This document shows positions 14,037 to 22,584 of a DNA stretch of 64,000 nucleotides, in pieces (the first letter of the stretch is position 1; each line of letters opens with the position of its first letter). A model generated the notes under the pieces. The model made no database searches, was not told where the DNA came from, and saw only the letters and a list, made by a program, of their open reading frames with translations. The translations under genes and the position numbers were made by a program. Origin of the DNA: a virus; the IMG/VR virus record IMGVR_UViG_3300036780_000171, positions 19,462 through 83,461 of that record. One strand, given 5' to 3'.

Positions 14037-14437
14037 TGTTTCAACTTCTTCTCCAAGCGATATGTATAACCGGCTACGTTTAGGATAACCGGCACGTAAT
14101 CCTCGGCTTGCCCAAATGGACGGTCGTTATAATTGTAGCGATATAAAGCAAGCTCTAATAGTTGATAGGCTTCTATACCATTTACTTGAAAACCGCTGCC
14201 AGCTACTTCACCATCTTCGGTCATAAGGCCGTGTGCTGTGTATATAAACCCAAGTTTCTTAAATGGTTCAAGCAGTGTCTTTAGTTCGTTACGGTTCATG
14301 TTGGTGGCTTTCTCAAGGCTAGTATAGTTATGACAATACTCATGCTGGTATGACCACCATAGTGTCTCTGCCAAAGCTGCCGTCTTTTCGTTAAACTCTA
14401 GCACAACATGCACCAAGTCTTTTTTATCTTCTGTCAT
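14033..14437 (-). CDS. Hypothetical protein with winged-helix-like core
   Basis: 134 aa. YTSLEKATNMNRNELKTLLEPFKKLGFI looks like a helix-turn-helix in a replication or regulator protein, followed by GYTYRLEKKLKQ. Coupled by 4 bp overlaps on both sides. Confidence 0.55.
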   Translation of the reverse strand: MTEDKKDLVHVVLEFNEKTAALAETLWWSYQHEYCHNYTSLEKATNMNRNELKTLLEPFKKLGFIYTAHGLMTEDGEVAGSGFQVNGIEAYQLLELALYRYNYNDRPFGQAEDYVPVILNVAGYTYRLEKKLKQ

Positions 14438-14742
14438 TTGAACTTCTTTATGGCATCTTTAGATTTCTTTGGATTTTTGACCGGCACAAACTCGTCGCCA
14501 ATGGTGGCAAATACCAACATCCGCCATTTATGGTTGACGGCTTGACGAGCTATTTTATGTGGTATTTTGGGATGACGGGTTTGGTGGAGACTAATCATAG
14601 TTTTGAAATAGTCATCGCGTTGTTGTAACGTGTATGGTCCAACTAAACGTTGTTCTGTCTTGCCATCTTCTCTGGTAATTTCAATATAATGCTCTGGCCG
14701 TGGCTGTACTAAGCGGTGGTCTGCCTTTTTATAGCTGCTCAT
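14434..14742 (-). CDS. Hypothetical basic protein, 102 aa
   Basis: Rich in Lys, Arg and His (HYIEITREDGKTEQRLVGPY, KNPKKSKDAIKKFK). No family recognised. Part of the coupled early-type gene string. Confidence 0.5.
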   Translation of the reverse strand: MSSYKKADHRLVQPRPEHYIEITREDGKTEQRLVGPYTLQQRDDYFKTMISLHQTRHPKIPHKIARQAVNHKWRMLVFATIGDEFVPVKNPKKSKDAIKKFK

Positions 14743-15035
14743 TTTTTGCTACTTTCTTTCTCAATTAGCTTTTTAATAAGAAAACTCCATTCATCAGTTT
14801 TGAATTCTATATAATCTGAACTTGACATCGTGATACTTTTCAAACGTACAAGTAATTCGTCTTCGTATGGTGCTGGTATATATTCGGTAGCTATCTTGTA
14901 GCCATTTTGTGTCCGTTCAAACGGCCAAGTAGTCTCCCACTTACCGTCTATCTTGCACCAATAGTGTCTGGCTCTAATAAATGGGCACGTTTCGTAAAGT
15001 TTTTTTGATAGCTCAAAGTTTAGATTCATTGTCAT
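14739..15035 (-). CDS. Hypothetical protein, 98 aa
   Basis: Contains FIRARHYWCKIDGKWETTWP and a C-terminal EWSFLIKKLIEKESSKK. Overlaps both neighbours by a few bases to 23 bp. Unknown. Confidence 0.5.
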   Translation of the reverse strand: MTMNLNFELSKKLYETCPFIRARHYWCKIDGKWETTWPFERTQNGYKIATEYIPAPYEDELLVRLKSITMSSSDYIEFKTDEWSFLIKKLIEKESSKK

Positions 15036-15402
15036 ATTCCATAACGTAATCTTTGGCTTGTTGCTTTGTCATGTATTCCCCGCTCCAATCACTATAAATT
15101 ACACCATCGCAAAGGTCTATAAGCTGACAAATAATTTTCTTTTGTTCGACAGTATCACGCTGTGTCATAGCAGATATGGAAGAACCGATATTGTTGTATT
15201 TTTCCATTAAAATTATTGCTTCGGGGTTTTCGGTAAAATCCCACCTTTTTAGCGTTCCCCATTTCAAAGCTAGTAAATCATGGCCGGTTTCGGGTTCAAA
15301 ATTTTCCAACTCATTACGAGCTTTTTCAATAGCGTTGTGAGCTTTGGCTGCCTCGTCAGTCGATAGTTTTTGGCCTTGATATTTTTTAATAAGTGCGTGC
15401 AT
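15013..15402 (-). CDS. Hypothetical helical protein, 129 aa
   Basis: Start placed at ATG 15402 because AAGGGG lies just upstream. Mostly alpha-helical and acidic (AAKAHNAIEKARNELENFEP). Unknown. Confidence 0.5.
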   Translation of the reverse strand: MHALIKKYQGQKLSTDEAAKAHNAIEKARNELENFEPETGHDLLALKWGTLKRWDFTENPEAIILMEKYNNIGSSISAMTQRDTVEQKKIICQLIDLCDGVIYSDWSGEYMTKQQAKDYVMEYDNESKL

Positions 15403-15850
15403 ATAACCCCTTATCTGCAAAATTTTTAATTTCCTGTAGTTCTATATCCATTGCTTGGCGAGCCAACTTCGGATTACGTTCAGCATTAGCCAGAACACCT
15501 TGATAGCCGGTTTCCATCATAAATCGAAAAACTGATTGAATATCCAAAATAATGCCGTAATAGGTGGCTGGCATAATAATATCTGCACCCTTTTCAGTAG
15601 CCCGCCAGGTTGGGTCAAGCGCATGTTCGCCGTCAGTTAGCCATGCGTGCAATATCCAATGCTTTTTGCTAGAAGGCTTGGCATAGCCTTCTACATACTT
15701 ATACTTTGGAAAACAGGCCATTGCTTGCATAATACAGGTATCGAAACATTGACCGACTTCGCCGCGTTGGATATCTTCTGGTAGTAATGCCGACTCATAG
15801 TATCTCGCGCCAAGTTGTTGCAATTGCTTAAATTCCCATTCGTCAGTCAT
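15386..15850 (-). CDS. Transglutaminase-like cysteine hydrolase fold candidate
   Basis: 154 aa. A Cys in GQCFDTCIMQ, a His in WILHAWLTDG and an Asp in ALDPTW are spaced like the Cys-His-Asp triad of transglutaminase/papain-like proteins, with VEGYA before the His as in phage proteins of this kind. Activity is a guess from the motif pattern. Confidence 0.5.
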   Translation of the reverse strand: MTDEWEFKQLQQLGARYYESALLPEDIQRGEVGQCFDTCIMQAMACFPKYKYVEGYAKPSSKKHWILHAWLTDGEHALDPTWRATEKGADIIMPATYYGIILDIQSVFRFMMETGYQGVLANAERNPKLARQAMDIELQEIKNFADKGLYARTY

Positions 15851-15852
15851 GC

Positions 15853-16587
15853 TTAGCCTTTCAATCTAAATACTGCCGACTCATTAAAACGTCGCTCAAT
15901 TTCAAAACCAAGTTGTACTAGCACCTGTGCTTCTTCGCTGATATGCACTAATCCGTGACCACTTACCAGATAAATGCCATATAGCGAAAATAGGCCGCCA
16001 CGTTTTAGTACATGCTTTACTTGCTTATAGAATAGTAGTCGTTCATTTCTATCCATAAGACCAATGACAGCCGAGCTGCTAACCGCATCAACGGTTTTGC
16101 GTTTTAGTGGTATCTTCTCGCATAAATCGGCACAAATAAACTCGCTATCGAAATTGTATTTGTGCCAGCCTTGGCTATGCTCAATAAGGTCGACCGCATA
16201 GGCTTTATCATAGCCAAGCAGCAATGCCACGTCAGCATCGCAGCTATCGCCACAACCGGCATCAAGAAATATGCCACCATCGACTTTCTGGCTACTAAGT
16301 GAACCATGGAATAGCTGGCGCATGGCCGTACTCATGATGTAATTGATACTCTTGTAGCGATTAGGGCTATGCATATTATTCTCGACTGTGCATTGTGGTT
16401 CTGGATAATAACCGGATTTCCAATAAAACTCATAGTGGCGACGGCGTTCACCGCCTTTTGCCCGTATTTTGCTTAACATGAGCTTCATGCGTTCGGGGTC
16501 TTTGCGATTCCACTTAATGGGTTCATTGACGAAAATTTGGAAATTTCCTATGTTAACTGGTTTCATATCTACTGTTAAACTAATCAT
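15853..16587 (-). CDS. Class I SAM-dependent methyltransferase
   Basis: 244 aa. FLDAGCGDSCDADVALLLGY (SAM motif I), AYAVDLIEHSQGW, and VDAVSSSAVIGLMD then VLKRGGLFSLYG as motifs IV-VI. Substrate unknown. It overlaps the upstream zinc-ribbon gene by ATGA. Confidence 0.8.
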   Translation of the reverse strand: MISLTVDMKPVNIGNFQIFVNEPIKWNRKDPERMKLMLSKIRAKGGERRRHYEFYWKSGYYPEPQCTVENNMHSPNRYKSINYIMSTAMRQLFHGSLSSQKVDGGIFLDAGCGDSCDADVALLLGYDKAYAVDLIEHSQGWHKYNFDSEFICADLCEKIPLKRKTVDAVSSSAVIGLMDRNERLLFYKQVKHVLKRGGLFSLYGIYLVSGHGLVHISEEAQVLVQLGFEIERRFNESAVFRLKG

Positions 16588-16715
16588 ATTTTAAATGTCC
16601 TATTACACTTTTGACACTGCAGTTTATTCCAGCCGGTAACTTCCAGCATCCTGCCATAGCAGTCAGGACAGCGATAGCCGAGAAAAATCATTAATCTGCG
16701 CCATAAATATATCAT
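16584..16715 (-). CDS. Small zinc-ribbon protein, 43 aa
   Basis: Two CxxC pairs, CPDC and CQKC, 19 residues apart. ATGA overlaps on both sides place it in a tightly coupled string. Probably a DNA- or RNA-binding adaptor. Confidence 0.55.
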   Translation of the reverse strand: MIYLWRRLMIFLGYRCPDCYGRMLEVTGWNKLQCQKCNRTFKI

Positions 16716-16855
16716 TTCTTTTTACCCAATAGACTACTGATTATGAAATACGGATAAATCTTGCCGTTACTTCGCACTCTGGCACGCAAGCGGCCATTGC
16801 CAATACTCGCATATGGCTTTAGGCCTTTTGGTGATAGATAAAACCCAAATCTCAT
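16712..16855 (-). CDS. Small basic protein, 47 aa
   Basis: MRFGFYLSPKGLKPYASIGN start, basic C-terminus GKKK. ATGA overlaps on both sides support translation. It resembles the start of small phage proteins with 'GFYLSPKG'; function unknown. Confidence 0.5.
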   Translation of the reverse strand: MRFGFYLSPKGLKPYASIGNGRLRARVRSNGKIYPYFIISSLLGKKK

Positions 16856-17076
16856 GACTTTATCTCCGGTGGTAACATGCCATTTTTACGTAACTCTTGG
16901 GTTATGGCTTCCTCGGTTTTACCATATAAAATAATTACTTCGTGGCTTTCCAGCCCTAACTCATCAAGTGCAAAATATATTGGTTTGCCTTGTTTCAGCC
17001 GTTCAATATTGCCGTCGCTCAAACCAAAGCCAAAAACAGTTATGCCATTCTTTCTTTTTGCTTGAAACTTTATCAT
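16852..17076 (-). CDS. Hypothetical protein, 74 aa
   Basis: I choose ATG 17076, with GGAG 7 nt upstream and an ATGA overlap, rather than the ATG four codons earlier. GFGLSDGNIERLKQGKPIYF and LDELGLESHEVIILYG recall a family of short phage and actinobacterial proteins. Unknown. Confidence 0.55.
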   Translation of the reverse strand: MIKFQAKRKNGITVFGFGLSDGNIERLKQGKPIYFALDELGLESHEVIILYGKTEEAITQELRKNGMLPPEIKS

Positions 17077-17312
17077 GGCTTGCTCCATGTCAAATCTTCG
17101 TAGTCAGTCGCTGCCGCAGTATACCTATCGTAATGGTCAATTTTGGCATTATTGCCATTAGCATAAACAACGAAAGCTAACTTGCTTTGATTCTTAAAAC
17201 TCTTAATACGACCACGTTCCCATTGCTTAGGGTCATCAATAGCATGTAGTGGTATGTAATAAATGGTCTTGCCAATATCCTGCTCGGTTAGTTTGGTAAT
17301 TGGCTTACCCAT
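17073..17312 (-). CDS. Hypothetical beta-rich protein, 79 aa
   Basis: Start at MGKPITKLTEQ (ATG 17312), which overlaps the upstream gene by 8 bp. IGKTIYYIPLHA, QWERGRIKSF and VVYANGN suggest a small SH3/Tudor-like barrel. Unknown. Confidence 0.55.
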   Translation of the reverse strand: MGKPITKLTEQDIGKTIYYIPLHAIDDPKQWERGRIKSFKNQSKLAFVVYANGNNAKIDHYDRYTAAATDYEDLTWSKP

Positions 17313-17856
17313 TGGTAGCCTCGCAATATGGATTTGGCTTGCCGCTAATAGGGTCTGGTTCACAACTGCCTATTTTTAATAGTGTACCAGTGGCCGACCA
17401 CTCATTTCCCCACAAGTCATATTGTGGCCGGTTTGGGTCAGTACAATTCTCATAGCACTTATTGGTGCTGGTCACCGGCGCATCTTTGTCAAGCGCACCA
17501 TTCGGGTTAAACTCGCAGACATCATTGCCCGTGTTGCCGACACATGTGCCGCTGGTATTGTGTGATGTGCTAGTAACCGGCTTTGCTGGTATAGTGGACT
17601 TTACCACTGGCTTTGGTGCTGGCACAGCAGGTGTGACAGTCGCTGAACTTGCCTTGTATGTTGGGGTTGGAGCTGGCTTGCTAGGATGAGTCACGGGTTT
17701 AGTAGGTTTATTATCACTTATTTGTATATCGGGCTTGGAGCTGGTTAGTGTAACAGGGGCAAGCTTATTGGTATTTGATAAACTAACAAGGCTGGCAGCT
17801 ATGGTCACCAGTGAAAATAGTATCAAGCGTTTCATGATTTTTTTAATCCCGCTCAT
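17305..17856 (-). CDS. Secreted Pro/Thr-rich protein with Cys-rich C-terminus
   Basis: 183 aa. A basic start then LILFSLVTIAASLVSLS is a signal peptide or anchor. Residues ~35-105 are a Pro/Thr/Lys/Ser linker like those spanning cell walls. The C-terminus has six Cys (CVGNTGNDVC, CYENC, C, C), probably disulfide-bonded outside the cell. A candidate secreted effector or superinfection factor. Confidence 0.65.
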   Translation of the reverse strand: MSGIKKIMKRLILFSLVTIAASLVSLSNTNKLAPVTLTSSKPDIQISDNKPTKPVTHPSKPAPTPTYKASSATVTPAVPAPKPVVKSTIPAKPVTSTSHNTSGTCVGNTGNDVCEFNPNGALDKDAPVTSTNKCYENCTDPNRPQYDLWGNEWSATGTLLKIGSCEPDPISGKPNPYCEATNG

Positions 17857-18683
17857 AGTTCTTCCAAAAACTTCACTTCCTTATCCCACGCGCCAAGAAT
17901 TTGCCAGAAAAATCCGAATGGCGACTGCGCCAGTAAGATTGGGTCACGACGTCTTGTTACATCAGTAGTCTTGGCTTTCTCTACTATTAAGTAATAGTTG
18001 GTTTTCTGGTCACATAACTTGTCGGTCAGCTTTTCATACCTGGCAATTTCCTTCACGGCCTCTTTTGGTAAGTCTGGAATAAGCGTAGCGATATTCTCGG
18101 CCTTAAGATGGGTATGCGCGTTTAGAACGGCTGCTATGGCCTCGCTGGTGGTATATGGCCAGTCGTTATAGCCATCTTTAAATGATTCATATTGCCTTCT
18201 ATTTTCAAGCCTGATAAGCATCGAACACATTTCCTGATAGGCATATTTGTAAACGCCGGTCATGTCACTACTATCACGGACTTCCCAGGCATCGGCTATA
18301 TGGCCGCCGAGCGCTTTTGGCAGCTTAACTTTCTGAGCCCTTGGTTTCTTGGGAATAAGTAGCTCTATCTTTTGCTTTAGTACGATGAGCTGTTCGTCAA
18401 GGTAGTCTGGGCGGCAGTTAATTGCCATTTTGGGGATAGTCAAGGTGCCTAACTCGTAGATTTCCTTGGGAGTCAGTTCCGGCAATTTCTTTTTGGAAGG
18501 CTGCTTTTTCTTTTTGGTGATTCCACTTACCTCGCTGCCGCTATAATCCAGGTCGGCTATCTGAACATAGTCACCATAATCCATGGTAGTTGAAGTACCT
18601 TTTAAAATACCATGCTGGGCAAAATCGTATAATCTGCTTTCTTTCTGCTGCTCAAATAGCTTATGTCCAAATATTTTTATCAT
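17853..18683 (-). CDS. Hypothetical protein, 276 aa
   Basis: Lys-rich KKKKQPSKKKLPE stretch near residue 60, then helical. LTPKEIYELGTLTIPKMAINC and EAIAAVLNAHTHLKAENIATL are distinctive but match no family I know. Coupled to neighbours by 4 bp overlaps. Confidence 0.55.
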   Translation of the reverse strand: MIKIFGHKLFEQQKESRLYDFAQHGILKGTSTTMDYGDYVQIADLDYSGSEVSGITKKKKQPSKKKLPELTPKEIYELGTLTIPKMAINCRPDYLDEQLIVLKQKIELLIPKKPRAQKVKLPKALGGHIADAWEVRDSSDMTGVYKYAYQEMCSMLIRLENRRQYESFKDGYNDWPYTTSEAIAAVLNAHTHLKAENIATLIPDLPKEAVKEIARYEKLTDKLCDQKTNYYLIVEKAKTTDVTRRRDPILLAQSPFGFFWQILGAWDKEVKFLEEL

Positions 18684-18862
18684 TGTTTTTCCTTTTTATG
18701 TAGAATAATCAGCTCCGTGGTAATAATGGCACCAAGCAAAAATCCTATGCCGACTTGCCAGCCAATGAAAATTGCCAGAAATAATGTGACTGACACGACC
18801 AATACAATGTAATGTGCTGCTTTATTTACCTGTTCGTCATTCTTCATTGTTTTCATCTTCAT
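18680..18862 (-). CDS. Small membrane protein, 60 aa
   Basis: Two hydrophobic helices (YIVLVVSVTLFLAIFIGW and GIGFLLGAIITTELIIL) and a basic tail. Several in-frame ATGs near the start make the exact N-terminus uncertain. Confidence 0.55.
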   Translation of the reverse strand: MKMKTMKNDEQVNKAAHYIVLVVSVTLFLAIFIGWQVGIGFLLGAIITTELIILHKKEKQ

Positions 18863-18992
18863 CCTCCACTACTTCACCGCTTGTATAGCCTTCCTTAATT
18901 AGTTCGCCAATGTGCTCCTGGTCGACTTCGCTAAGCTCAAGGTCGTTCGGCGAAAGCGTTAATTCCCACCAACCGCGTTGGTCAGCCATCAT
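18837..18992 (-). CDS. Small acidic protein, about 51 aa
   Basis: Start at one of two tandem ATGs (18992/18989) overlapping the stop of the upstream gene. The body DQRGWWELTLSPNDLELSE ends in a strongly acidic tail. DNA-mimic or partner-binding roles are possible; unknown. Confidence 0.5.
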   Translation of the reverse strand: MMADQRGWWELTLSPNDLELSEVDQEHIGELIKEGYTSGEVVEDEDENNEE

Positions 18993-19434
18993 CTTCTCCC
19001 ATGGTATCAGCATCGCGTTGGAATATACTAATTGCATCTTTAGCACGTTTCCAGCCCTTTTTACTACCTAAAATCTCATTGAGTTTTTCTACAGCAGCAG
19101 TATTACGGTTTAAGCTATTAATCAGGTGGTCGGCTGAATTATTGCGTTGTATATCGAGCTTTTGTTTAATGTTTTCGGCACTATCTTCACTCTTTGGCGT
19201 TGGTAATGTTTTCTGCTCATCGCTAGATTTTTTCATATACTTTTCGCCGTGCTTTGCCATTTCCCTTTTATAGTCTTCATAGGTAATGACTTCTGGTATG
19301 CGACAAATGGTAATTACACCTTGGCCTCGGCCGGTGATTTCGGCAATTACCTTGCTGCTTTTGTGCTGCTTGAGCAGCATTTTAATCAGGTCAAAATCAT
19401 CCTTACTGACCCGTGTGTGTAGTTGCTTTGGCAT
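18982..19434 (-). CDS. Hypothetical DNA-binding-like protein, 150 aa
   Basis: N-terminus HTRVSKDDFDLIKMLLKQHK and SSKVIAEITGRGQGVITICR read as a helix-turn-helix with an AT-hook-like GRGQG turn. A coiled-coil region follows. Located next to the ArdC-like gene, overlapping it by 32 bp. Confidence 0.55.
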   Translation of the reverse strand: MPKQLHTRVSKDDFDLIKMLLKQHKSSKVIAEITGRGQGVITICRIPEVITYEDYKREMAKHGEKYMKKSSDEQKTLPTPKSEDSAENIKQKLDIQRNNSADHLINSLNRNTAAVEKLNEILGSKKGWKRAKDAISIFQRDADTMGEDDG

Positions 19435-20200
19435 TGCTGTATCTCCCTGCCTTTAAAATAATATCAACTGCCCGAAAAATGGGGCGGATTTCTTCGTTAC
19501 TTGGCATCTTGCCATTCAGCCAATGCTGTATGTAGCCGCGAGCACCTTTCTTATCCCAATCCTGGCCGTCTATAGCTTCTGTTTCGTTCATAATGATATA
19601 TGCCACGGCTTCGGCTTGAAACTCACGTATATCGCGTTCTATAGCCTTTGAGTCCATAATCTCTTTGTCAGTATGGCCAAGTATAATATGGGCAATTTCG
19701 TGTATTGCAGTTTCTATAGGGTATTCCGCTATCGGATTTATCGCGAATGAATGGTGGTGGGCATATCCCTGCACGTTGCCATTGGTGCGTTTAAATTCTT
19801 CTTGGCCAATAATCAGCTCACTGCAGGCCGCTAATACGCTCCAGGCTGGTAGTTCAATATGCTTTTTAAGTTCTTCGCCTTCCGTATCTGACAATGTAAA
19901 CACGCATTTGAGCGGTTTGAAGATAATAAATTCTTCTTTCTTTTCGCCTTTTTCATTTGTCTTATAGACCGGCGTGGGCTTGACAATGATTTTTGCTTTG
20001 CTGCCCTTTTTAACTGTACGTCCGAGTTGTTTCCAACGTAACCACGTAGCTACCGGCTCTTCGACATCTTGCGACCATAATAGTAACTGATTGCCATAGC
20101 TGTAGTTATAAAAGCGGTTAAATATTTTGCTTAGGCTGCCTTCCACCTTGATTGCCTCTGTAATTAAGGCTGACCAATCTGGTGTTTTTATTACTTCCAT
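19403..20200 (-). CDS. ArdC-type ssDNA-binding antirestriction protein with metallopeptidase domain
   Basis: 265 aa from ATG 20200. The N-terminal half has ArdC features (SYGNQLLLWSQDVEEPVATWLRW..LGRTVKKGSKAKIIVKP split by short gaps). The C-terminal half has a zincin motif AIHEIAHIILGH with a later Glu (FQAEAVAYI). Such proteins bind entering ssDNA or block restriction. Its promoter is of the recurrent phage family and gives a leaderless mRNA, so it is likely expressed early. Confidence 0.8.
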   Translation of the reverse strand: MEVIKTPDWSALITEAIKVEGSLSKIFNRFYNYSYGNQLLLWSQDVEEPVATWLRWKQLGRTVKKGSKAKIIVKPTPVYKTNEKGEKKEEFIIFKPLKCVFTLSDTEGEELKKHIELPAWSVLAACSELIIGQEEFKRTNGNVQGYAHHHSFAINPIAEYPIETAIHEIAHIILGHTDKEIMDSKAIERDIREFQAEAVAYIIMNETEAIDGQDWDKKGARGYIQHWLNGKMPSNEEIRPIFRAVDIILKAGRYSNAKATTHTGQ

Positions 20201-20206
20201 ACCATA

Positions 20207-20249
20207 AGTATACACAACCGTGATACATAAATCAAGTAGTTTATCCACA
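20207..20249 (-). promoter_or_regulatory. DnaA-box promoter of the ardC-like gene
   Basis: TGTGGATAA (20249-20241), 5 nt, TTGATT (20235-20230), 17 nt, TATACT (20212-20207), 6 nt to ATG 20200. Confidence 0.75.
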
Positions 20250-20726
20250 CTTATGTTTATGTTGTACCCATCGACCAAGAGTATCTCTGACAAAACAAGA
20301 TTTATTATGCATCTTTATATGCTCGCCATTTGAAACAAAAACTTCTAAGTTGCTCGGGTCATTATTTTTAGTATTGGCATCTTTATGATTTACAACTTCA
20401 GTGGGCTTTAATCTACGTCCTATGAAAATTTCGGCTATTAGCCTATGCTCCGCGACATAACCATCAGCTCTAGCTAAATGATGTTCAGGCAGTAATATAT
20501 GTTTATAGCCTTTTATCCATCGTATGCCGCCTTTCCAGTGACCATTTTTTTCACCTGATGCTCTAGCCCAACTAGTACGGCGCGGTGTTTTTGTACGCTT
20601 AAGAGATGTTAAAACCGACTGCTCATAGCATCCATACTGGTTAGCAATTTGTTTGCCGGTTTTGCCAGATAAGTAACATTTTTTGATTTCTTGATCTTGA
20701 CTAGGATTAAATAGAGATTTTCCCAT
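20241..20726 (-). CDS. HNH homing endonuclease
   Basis: 161 aa. N-terminal helix-turn-helix (TGKQIANQYGCYEQSVLTSL), NGHWKGG (NUMOD-like), then HRLIAEIFIGRRLKPTEVVN, HKDANTKNNDPSNLE. It sits between the Fic gene and ardC and has a leaderless promoter. Confidence 0.85.
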   Translation of the reverse strand: MGKSLFNPSQDQEIKKCYLSGKTGKQIANQYGCYEQSVLTSLKRTKTPRRTSWARASGEKNGHWKGGIRWIKGYKHILLPEHHLARADGYVAEHRLIAEIFIGRRLKPTEVVNHKDANTKNNDPSNLEVFVSNGEHIKMHNKSCFVRDTLGRWVQHKHKCG

Positions 20727-20732
20727 AGTAAG

Positions 20733-20761
20733 ATTATACCTAAATTAGGGAATAGCGTTAA
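20733..20761 (-). promoter_or_regulatory. Leaderless promoter of the HNH gene at 20241-20726
   Basis: TTAACG (20756-20761), 17 nt, TATAAT (20733-20738), 6 nt to ATG 20726. The -35 overlaps the 3' end of the Fic gene. Confidence 0.55.
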
Positions 20762-21231
20762 CGAAAGAGTGGATAATATATTTCATACTTTTCGCTATTT
20801 TTATACATCGTTAGTGGTTGACCTTTCTTACTTTGATGCCACCATAAAATCAGACGACCAGTCCTGCCATTTCCATCCGCCCAAGGATGACAATGTTCTA
20901 ATGCTATATGAGCAACGAGCGGGTCAAACTCTTTGTTAGGGTCGCCATAATCCAGGAGCCAATTTTCCATCAGATGCGGCACTATATGCCAAGCAGGACA
21001 AACTCTACCGCCGACACTGACGTTAATGTCACGGTAATAGCCGCGCCAGTTTGGTTGCAAGTCGTCCTGAAACAACGTCAGTTGTTTCTGTAGCTTACAA
21101 ATTACGCCTTTGTTGAGTTGCTTTTGCTTGATAAGCCATGCCCAGGCGTCTATGCCAAGCTTATCTGCTTTTTTGCTATCATAGCCTTCTATACAGTTTG
21201 ACTCATGAATATATGCAAGCATGTCTGTCAT
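20758..21231 (-). CDS. Fic-family protein (AMPylase-type)
   Basis: 157 aa. The catalytic loop HPWADGNGRTGR is complete. An N-terminal ESNCIEGY fits the inhibitory S-x3-E-G motif that self-restrains Fic enzymes. It transfers AMP or similar groups to protein hydroxyls; the target could be a host factor. Starts in an ATGA overlap with the upstream small membrane gene. Confidence 0.85.
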   Translation of the reverse strand: MTDMLAYIHESNCIEGYDSKKADKLGIDAWAWLIKQKQLNKGVICKLQKQLTLFQDDLQPNWRGYYRDINVSVGGRVCPAWHIVPHLMENWLLDYGDPNKEFDPLVAHIALEHCHPWADGNGRTGRLILWWHQSKKGQPLTMYKNSEKYEIYYPLFR

Positions 21232-21386
21232 AACAACTCGATACCAATACAGCTGCCACCGAGCAGAAAACCGCCCAAACCTATCCAGCCGCTAGGCGGC
21301 TTGCCATGAGCCACCAGAAAGGCTTGAAATGCCAACGTGACAGCCCATATAAGAATGGCTGCGATAAATTCTAATACTCTATTCAT
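21228..21386 (-). CDS. Small membrane protein, 52 aa
   Basis: Two hydrophobic helices (FIAAILIWAVTLAFQAFLVA and WIGLGGFLLGGSCIGI). Overlaps the genes on both sides. Confidence 0.5.
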   Translation of the reverse strand: MNRVLEFIAAILIWAVTLAFQAFLVAHGKPPSGWIGLGGFLLGGSCIGIELL

Positions 21387-21888
21387 TTGGCGATACTCCG
21401 CGCATTACGATAGCTTCTACGTCGGTCACATCATTTAATCTTGCAAATTCACCAAAAAGTTCATCTGCTTTTTCATTATATGCCTTCGCTGCATTCTTAC
21501 TATCATCAAATATTCCTATGTAGTGATTTTTTCCATTGTATTGTATTTGTGCTATCCATTTCATACCATTTGCTTGTTTGCGGCAGGTAATACCTTTATA
21601 ACCAGAAGTATTATTCGATTGCTTAAGTTTATTACTACCATTATTTGACCGTCTACCAATTCTAAGATTATTGCGCTGACAGTTTAGTTTATCCAAATCT
21701 TTATGGTCAACTTCTAATCCTATTGGCTCGCCAAGTAATAATCTATGTAAGTATATTTTTCTTTTGCTAGGCCACTCTTTTCTATGAGCATATCGGCCAT
21801 CATATGTCCATTTCCATTTACTCAACCAATCGTAATCGGCATCATCAACCATTGCGACCTTACCCTTTGTAAGTTTTACAAGCTTCAT
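21379..21888 (-). CDS. HNH-AP2 homing endonuclease
   Basis: 169 aa from MKLVKL (ATG 21888). DADYDWLSKWKW, YLHRLLLG, DHKDLDKLNCQRNNLRI (HNH), then SGYKGITCRKQANGMKWIA and ENGKNHYIGIFDD-type AP2 repeat. Inserted between the HAD gene and the small membrane gene. No separate promoter was found. Confidence 0.85.
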   Translation of the reverse strand: MKLVKLTKGKVAMVDDADYDWLSKWKWTYDGRYAHRKEWPSKRKIYLHRLLLGEPIGLEVDHKDLDKLNCQRNNLRIGRRSNNGSNKLKQSNNTSGYKGITCRKQANGMKWIAQIQYNGKNHYIGIFDDSKNAAKAYNEKADELFGEFARLNDVTDVEAIVMRGVSPNE

Positions 21889-21892
21889 ATCT

Positions 21893-22243
21893 TTACTTTT
21901 CTCGCACAATTAAATTGAGCTTGCCTATTGCTGTACTTTGAATGTCATCAAAAGCTATGTCAACATTTAAGAGCTGCCAATCAGTTTTACTGGCATAATT
22001 ATCAACCCAGTGATTAATATGTAACTCTCTAGCAACTTGGCGGGCATATAGTTCGCCACTACCTGACCAGACTAAAATCTTAGTATTCTTGAACTTATGA
22101 AAAATTCTAACCAATGTGCGTATATCTTCATTGGCAACTATAGTTTTACTTGTATTATTACGAAGCGTACCGTCTATATCAAAGGCAATAACTACTTTTT
22201 TCATTTCTCTAGTAGGTAAACCGAGTTCTTTATTTGCGTCCAT
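21893..22243 (-). CDS. HAD-superfamily hydrolase-like protein
   Basis: 116 aa. Motif I VIAFDIDGTLRNN and motif II ILVWSGSG are clear, and IAFDDIQ resembles motif IV. Shorter than full phosphatases, like phage nucleotidase-type HADs. Substrate unknown. Confidence 0.75.
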   Translation of the reverse strand: MDANKELGLPTREMKKVVIAFDIDGTLRNNTSKTIVANEDIRTLVRIFHKFKNTKILVWSGSGELYARQVARELHINHWVDNYASKTDWQLLNVDIAFDDIQSTAIGKLNLIVREK

Positions 22244-22270
22244 AACTATTTAAAAATTAACTTGCTATAT

Positions 22271-22480
22271 TTAGTAACTGTTTCGCATCAGGTTTATAAA
22301 ACTTTCCTTCGGGTAGCTTTTTTTGCCATATTTCTTGGCGATTTCGGCTCGTCCAGCGTTTATCCGGTTGATAATTGGCTGTGCTTCGCGCTGGGCTTGT
22401 TCCCTGTTAATTTCGCCATTGTCGTACCGCTTTTTGACTTCTGCTATGTCCATTCTATTCTTGACTGCTTCTGGTTTCAT
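22271..22480 (-). CDS. Small charged helical protein, 69 aa
   Basis: I start at ATG 22480, with AAAGG 9 nt upstream, rather than at a TTG six codons earlier. The body (DIAEVKKRYDNGEINREQAQ, RINAGRAEIAKKYGKK) is helical and basic. Its mRNA has a real leader, unlike most genes under the same promoter type. Confidence 0.6.
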   Translation of the reverse strand: MKPEAVKNRMDIAEVKKRYDNGEINREQAQREAQPIINRINAGRAEIAKKYGKKSYPKESFINLMRNSY

Positions 22481-22518
22481 TGCTTTTTCGCCTTTCAATG
22501 ATTAACCTTTATATTATT

Positions 22519-22547
22519 AGTATACACCACCTCGATATATAATTCAA
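22519..22547 (-). promoter_or_regulatory. Phage-family promoter upstream of 22271-22480
   Basis: TTGAAT (22547-22542), 17 nt, TATACT (22524-22519) in the context GGTGGTGTATACT. A leader of about 30 nt carries the ribosome site. Confidence 0.75.
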
Positions 22548-22584
22548 GTCTTTTTTGCTCAACTTTTAAGAATTCCTTAAAAAT

